NCBI RefSeq assembly: GCF_042680885.1
Contig: NZ_JBHUEO010000013.1
Location: 1 to 64,000 of the forward strand
DNA length: 64,000 nt
Direction of reading: 5' to 3'
DNA from: Siminovitchia sediminis
GTDB taxonomy: Bacteria > Bacillota > Bacilli > Bacillales > Bacillaceae_C
The notes under the pieces: generated by a model
Database searches by the model: none
Told to the model about the DNA's origin: nothing
What the model saw: only the letters and a program-made list of their open reading frames with translations
Part shown: positions 60,504-64,000 of the stretch, one piece after another
How positions within the stretch are numbered: position 1 is the first letter of the stretch
How the letters are laid out: each line of letters begins with the position of its first letter
Made by a program: the position numbers and the translations under genes

Positions 60504-61376
60504 GTGTTCAAAGGGGAAAAAGGGTTGGTTATGACGGGATTGTTGGGTTTTTTACTAGCGGCAGTGGTGGGGTTGTTTATTCTAGTACGCGGCCCTGTAG
60601 TGCTGCCTGAGGGCAATCTGGGAAATGCATTTTCTTTTAACGCGGCTATCGGAATATTTACGCTTTCCATTGCTGCCGTTTTGCCGTTAGCAGGATTTAG
60701 TATCAAGAGGAGAAAGGCAGTCAGGTGGTTGTTTATGAACGCTGTCTTGCATGCTTATGCCATTGAAACGATTCAACATTTCCGTGGTTTCAATCCGCGG
60801 TTTTCACGTGAAGGATCCGTCATTGACATGATTGCCGGGATGATCTTTGGCATCCAGTCGCTGCTTATTGTTACATTGTGTTTCATACTCATGTTTAAGT
60901 TTTTCAAAGTGTCGGCAAGCCCTCTTATATTGGGCGTGCGCTATGCTTTTATATCGGTATTTGCAGCTAATCTGGCAGGAGTTGCCATGATTGTTCTTCA
61001 AAGCCGGTTCCTTGGAAATGACGGGAATTTTATCGTATTGCACGGCATGGGCTTTCACGCTTTGCAAACGCTGGTTCTTTCCGGATGGCTTTTGGAAAAA
61101 GTTCATGGGAGGGATCGCTTGAAAAAAAGATTGATCCATAGCGGCAGCATCGCTTGGATTGCGTCCATTATTCTGATCGGGGTCCAAACTGTGCTGGGCC
61201 GTACCGTATTCGAATTTACCCTGCTGCCGATTCTCGCAGTCAGCCTGATCGTTATTTGGCTTGTCACCGTATGGGTGGCTGTCACTCTTTTTAAAAAAGC
61301 AGAGGGAGATCCGCAAGCTAAAAATACCAAGGTGTTGGAAAAACCGATTACGGACCAAACCATGATAATCAAATAA
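60504..61376 (+). CDS. Multi-pass membrane protein of unknown function
   Basis: 290-residue protein with seven or eight predicted membrane helices (about residues 8-28, 44-62, 72-90, 108-130, 145-165, 178-196, 212-230, 238-260). Histidines occur at helix borders (VLHAYAIETIQHFRG, VLHGMGFHALQ), a pattern seen in heme- or metal-linked membrane proteins, but this is only suggestive. Start GTG at 60504 follows GGATGAGG. It comes directly after the tetR gene with an operator in between and is followed 32 bp later by another membrane-protein gene, so it is the likely output of the TetR switch. I do not recognise the family. Confidence 0.75.
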   Translation: MFKGEKGLVMTGLLGFLLAAVVGLFILVRGPVVLPEGNLGNAFSFNAAIGIFTLSIAAVLPLAGFSIKRRKAVRWLFMNAVLHAYAIETIQHFRGFNPRFSREGSVIDMIAGMIFGIQSLLIVTLCFILMFKFFKVSASPLILGVRYAFISVFAANLAGVAMIVLQSRFLGNDGNFIVLHGMGFHALQTLVLSGWLLEKVHGRDRLKKRLIHSGSIAWIASIILIGVQTVLGRTVFEFTLLPILAVSLIVIWLVTVWVAVTLFKKAEGDPQAKNTKVLEKPITDQTMIIK

Positions 61377-61408
61377 TGTGAAGTATTTTCAGAGGAGCGA
61401 GGGATAGT

Positions 61409-62139
61409 ATGCCGCCACCAGTGAGTCCAGTTTATCAACTGGCATGTAAAATCGGGTATTGGTCATCCATTTTGTTTGCTTTGACGGGGATCGGTTATGC
61501 AGCAGGCATGGTTGCTCTGCTCATTGCCTTCCCCGTTCCCGAATGGCGGGGAATCACGGACACAGTTGCAGGGTTCGATACGTCATATGTCACCTATTAC
61601 AGCCTATGCCAAACGATGGCCTTTATCTCAGCTCCTCTTTTTGTGGTGATGATTTGCTGTGCACATGAATATACCTCTCCTGAAAAAAGGATATTAACGA
61701 GGATTTCCATTTGTTTTGGAATCATGTTTGCGCTGCTTTCTCAAGTATGAATTACTTCGTCCAATTTACCGCAGTCAGGCTAAGCATTGGTAACGGTCAG
61801 CTGGAGGGGCTGGAACAATTCGTTCAATGGAATCCGACATCTGCCTTTTATTCAATCAACCTTCTTGGCTGGACTTTATTTTTGGGGCTGGCCTCGTTTT
61901 TTATGTCACCTGTTTTTATGAAAGAAAAGAGGGGGAATTTGATTCAACGGCTGTTTATTCTAAACGGCATTACCTGTGGATTGGGTACGTTTTCGGTGGT
62001 TTTTGAAATCATGATCTATTTGGCTGTTTATCCTTTATTGATGACAGGTTTCATCACGACAGCCTCTATGATGGTAGGAATGATTTTTAAAAGAAATGCT
62101 GAATTGGTCTCGAAAAAGGATACTCAGATGTCGTTATAG
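61409..62139 (+). pseudogene. Multi-pass membrane protein, interrupted by a frameshift
   Basis: The frame from ATG 61409 runs to a TGA at 61750, while the frame ending at 62139 continues the same protein from about 61735. Joining them by restoring one T in CTTTCTCAAG (near 61740) gives a 243-residue protein with six or seven membrane helices, in which FGIMFALLS runs directly into SMNYFVQFTAV. So a single-base loss, real or a sequencing error, splits the gene. AGAGGAGCGAGGG lies before the start. It is the second gene of the TetR-controlled unit. Family not recognised. Confidence 0.7.
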
Positions 62140-62191
62140 CATTTGCCTGGACACACTTCAGCATATTTTACCGGATGAATCATATGTTCAA

Positions 62192-62499
62192 ATGAAAAAA
62201 GGAGTGATAAATAGCGTAAAAAAAGTAGGGAAAGATGATTTCACCCCGGGCTATGTTCCGGGGCATAACCATCGAACTATAGATTATACCAGCCTGAACG
62301 ATGGCCATGTGTTCACCAATACCATGATGTGACATCACCTGCCATTCCGACACGGAATGGAAGTCATGTAATTACACGGAGGGTTATGTTTTTTGGCTGG
62401 ACAGGCATACACTGGTCCGGCGATTCCGGTCGGCAACGGCATGCATGTCCACTACTATGATTTTCAGACGGCGGAAGATGACGATCATAAACATGGGTA
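62192..62499 (+). pseudogene. Remnant of a YmaF-like His-rich repeat protein
   Basis: Two fragments in different frames. 62192-62332 encodes KKGVINSVKKVGKDD and GHNHRTIDYTSLNDGHVF, and 62386-62499 encodes YTGPAIPVGNGMHVHYYDF with AEDDDHKHG. Both carry the HxH...DGH and TGPAIPxGNGxHxH motifs of the YmaF repeat family, found in bacilli and of unknown role. At least one frameshift and one stop lie between them, so it is not a working gene. Confidence 0.65.
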
Positions 62500-62639
62500 G
62501 ACATGCCTGCTCCCGAAAAATGCAAAGTGGGACCTTACTAAAGAGCTCAACCCAGAGAATTATAAAAGAAAAAGGCTGAACTAAGTCGAATTCTAATAGA
62601 AGCATTTAAATCTTGGTTAAGACTTTTTGAAAATCCTTT

Positions 62640-63200
62640 TTAAAGGGGTTTCAGCTTACCCTCGATCTCCGAACGTCTCGGCTCTAAAAACGGAGGTAGT
62701 GAAAGAGATTCGCCTAGATGCTCCAGCGGCTCATCTGTCTCAAATCCCCGGCCGTCCGTGGCGAGCTCAAATAAAATTCCATTCGGCTTGGAGAAATATA
62801 GGGAACGGAAATAATGCCGGTTGACGAATCCTGAATGCTGGAATTCTTCATCGGTGATCCGTTCTATCCAATTTTTTAGCTCCTCTTCATCTTCCACACG
62901 GAAAGCCTCATGGTGGACGCCACCCCGTCCAAGCCTTTCCGGCTCAAATCCTTTTGTTCCTCCACATGAACTTCCGTCCCTGTTCCGCCTTTTATAGTTT
63001 CAAAGACGAGAATGTCAGGCTGGCCTTCGATGGAGGAACGTCAGCTCAGTGCCGGGGTTTCCCTTTGTATCCCATAAAAAAGGTGGTACATTGATGGGAC
63101 ATCCTGATTCACTGTCTTTTTTACCTGGCGCATTCCCAATGTCTCGGTATAAAAGTTCAAGTTCTTCTCAGCATTTACAGCATTTCAGATACATGGCGGT
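62640..63200 (-). pseudogene. Decayed VOC ring-cleaving dioxygenase (MhqO/MhqA-like)
   Basis: The minus strand from 62897 to 62640 encodes an intact C-terminal end of a glyoxalase-fold dioxygenase (EEELKNWIERITDEEFQHSG, VNRHYFRSLYFSKPNG, PPFLEPRRSEIEGKLKPL). Upstream, in other frames, I read QPDILVFETIKGGTGTEVHVEEQ and, near 63100-63170, the N-terminal NFYTETLGMRQVKKTVNQD. A normal protein is about 315 residues, so a central segment of roughly 130 residues is gone and several frameshifts are present. Such enzymes detoxify hydroquinones and catechols under MhqR control. Confidence 0.75.
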
Positions 63201-63455
63201 TTCCCTTCACTTGCATGAGGAGGCCTCCTATTTTGAAAAAATAACTTTGACTTAAAGCTGATCAAATCGTAAGGTATTCCAAACCCTCTCGTCAGTCAGC
63301 CGAATAGAGCAGTCGGGAGGGACGAACTCCCGCGGTATACGCCGGTAATTAAAACAAAATCCCCTATGGAACTGCAATAAGGGATTCCAAGGGGCGGTGT
63401 ACTGCGTCCTGTCAGGAAGCGAAAAAAGGACGAATGACTCCGTCCGGTTCGAATA

Positions 63456-64000
63456 TTACATTTTTCTAATAATAAAATTATCCTCCAGCAGCAGCCAGTT
63501 CTGCGGAAATGGATAGCCGAGGACCCAATAGCTGATACCTCGCAATCCCAATTCTTTTACCAAATTAAATTTTGCCTGCGCGCTGCGGGCATCCTCAAAC
63601 CAGACTTCATGCTGGCGCCCCTGTTCATCGGTATAGCGGAAAAATGGGGACTGCGCCCTTTCGTCGTATTGGATCGTCGCACCATATCTTAGGGCGCGGC
63701 GCAGGGCCTCCTGCATATCAAAGGTTTCGGCTTCCTGGCCCTGAACATGGGGGAGGAGCCAATCCCGGGCATAGATTTGGAATCCCATGACAATTTTTTC
63801 TCTCGGCATGACGGAGAGGGCATATTCAATGACTCTGCGAATTTGGTTGATCGGCGAGATGGCCTGCGGAGGTCCGAGGCGGTATCCCCACTCGTACGTC
63901 ATCAATATGACGAAGTCGGCGATCCTGCCATGCGCCTCGTAATCGTGTGCTTCGTATAACAGTCCCTGCTGCTGGCTGCTTGTTTTGGGAGCAAGGGCAG
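63456..64000 (-). CDS. Partial GH18 spore hydrolase (YaaH/YdhD-like), N terminus beyond the window
   Basis: The frame is open from the right edge of the window to the stop at 63456, giving about 181 C-terminal residues. It begins ALAPKTSSQQQGLLYEAHDYEAH and continues ADFVILMTYEWGYRLGPP, the strand 6 motif of GH18 hydrolases, with the conserved MxYxW, then MPREKIVMGFQIYARDW and the closing GISYWVLGYPFP. It is similar to the end of the SleL-like protein at 55.0 kb but clearly diverged. Any LysM repeats would lie outside the window. Two hairpins downstream (63360-63395 and 63408-63432) may end it. Confidence 0.88.
   Translation of the reverse strand, partial: ALAPKTSSQQQGLLYEAHDYEAHGRIADFVILMTYEWGYRLGPPQAISPINQIRRVIEYALSVMPREKIVMGFQIYARDWLLPHVQGQEAETFDMQEALRRALRYGATIQYDERAQSPFFRYTDEQGRQHEVWFEDARSAQAKFNLVKELGLRGISYWVLGYPFPQNWLLLEDNFIIRKM

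Noticed and set aside
1..64000. tRNA, rRNA or prophage genes
   Set aside because: Scanned by eye for cloverleaf-like segments, rRNA motifs and phage structural genes; none seen.

Overview
This window is chromosomal DNA from an endospore-forming, mostly aerobic member of the Bacillaceae (Bacillota). The evidence is direct: two complete GerA-type germinant-receptor operons, two LysM/GH18-type spore hydrolase genes (one cut by the window end), a LipM/LipA lipoylation pair of Bacillus type, an MntABCD operon with an MntR-like operator, strong Shine-Dalgarno sequences, and many GTG/TTG starts. I see no rRNA, tRNA, prophage or CRISPR array. The species cannot be named from the sequence alone.

Layout. 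0.2-3.2 kb: two GNAT acetyltransferases, then lipM-lipA on the minus strand. 3.4-8.4 kb: a CuZn superoxide dismutase lipoprotein and the mntABCD manganese importer (minus), whose sigma-A promoter and MntR-like palindrome are readable. 8.6-13.1 kb: a sigma-54 module made of a PuuP-like permease (minus), a divergent PAS-AAA+ activator, and two nitrilase-fold genes, one of which lacks the catalytic cysteine. 13.1-14.0 kb: a gene-free block of about eight degenerate 52-bp tandem repeats bracketed by palindromes. 14.1-23.9 kb: MATE exporter, aspartase, a DnaA-box-rich gap, quinone oxidoreductase, methyltransferase, FAD oxidoreductase, DUF421 protein and large-subunit catalase. 24.4-28.4 kb: an AT-richer stretch with a metallo-beta-lactamase-fold hydrolase, an amidase with a tiny AtzG-like partner, and a PepSY protein. 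28.7-35.2 kb: a glutamate-synthase-like flavoprotein, a DUF2071 protein and germination operon 1 (A-C-D-B order). 35.3-36.0 kb: a short-chain dehydrogenase. 36.2-49.3 kb: a second sigma-54 regulon (aminotransferase, aldehyde dehydrogenase, TRAP transporter, amidohydrolase, M20 amidohydrolase and a double-PAS activator), interrupted by an IS256-family element with a frameshifted transposase. 50.0-53.5 kb: germination operon 2 (A-B-C, minus). 53.9-64 kb: an orphan TrpX-like binding protein, a SleL-like hydrolase, an LLM flavin monooxygenase, a Crp/Fnr regulator, a TetR module with two membrane proteins (one frameshifted), decayed YmaF-like and ring-cleaving-dioxygenase genes, and a partial second GH18 hydrolase.

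The most interesting signal is a matched pair of sigma-54 circuits. Three -24/-12 promoters fit the consensus exactly in spacing. Each is preceded by a 16-bp inverted repeat: AATGA-N6-TCATT (three copies) at the permease/activator locus, and AATGC-N6-GCATT (one copy at each of two promoters) at the aminotransferase and TRAP operons. The sites share one architecture and differ only in the base next to the spacer on each arm, which suggests two paralogous activators with orthogonal operator codes. Together the second regulon reads as an uptake and breakdown pathway for an N-carbamoyl or N-acyl amino compound: import by TRAP, hydrolysis by two amidohydrolases, transamination, then oxidation of the resulting semialdehyde. 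The substrate is not known.

Other observations worth following: a nitrilase pseudoenzyme (Cys to Thr) next to an intact paralogue, a translationally coupled AtzG/amidase pair, six DnaA-box-like nonamers in one 170-bp gap, and a roughly 50-bp repeat family shared by two gaps 55 kb apart.
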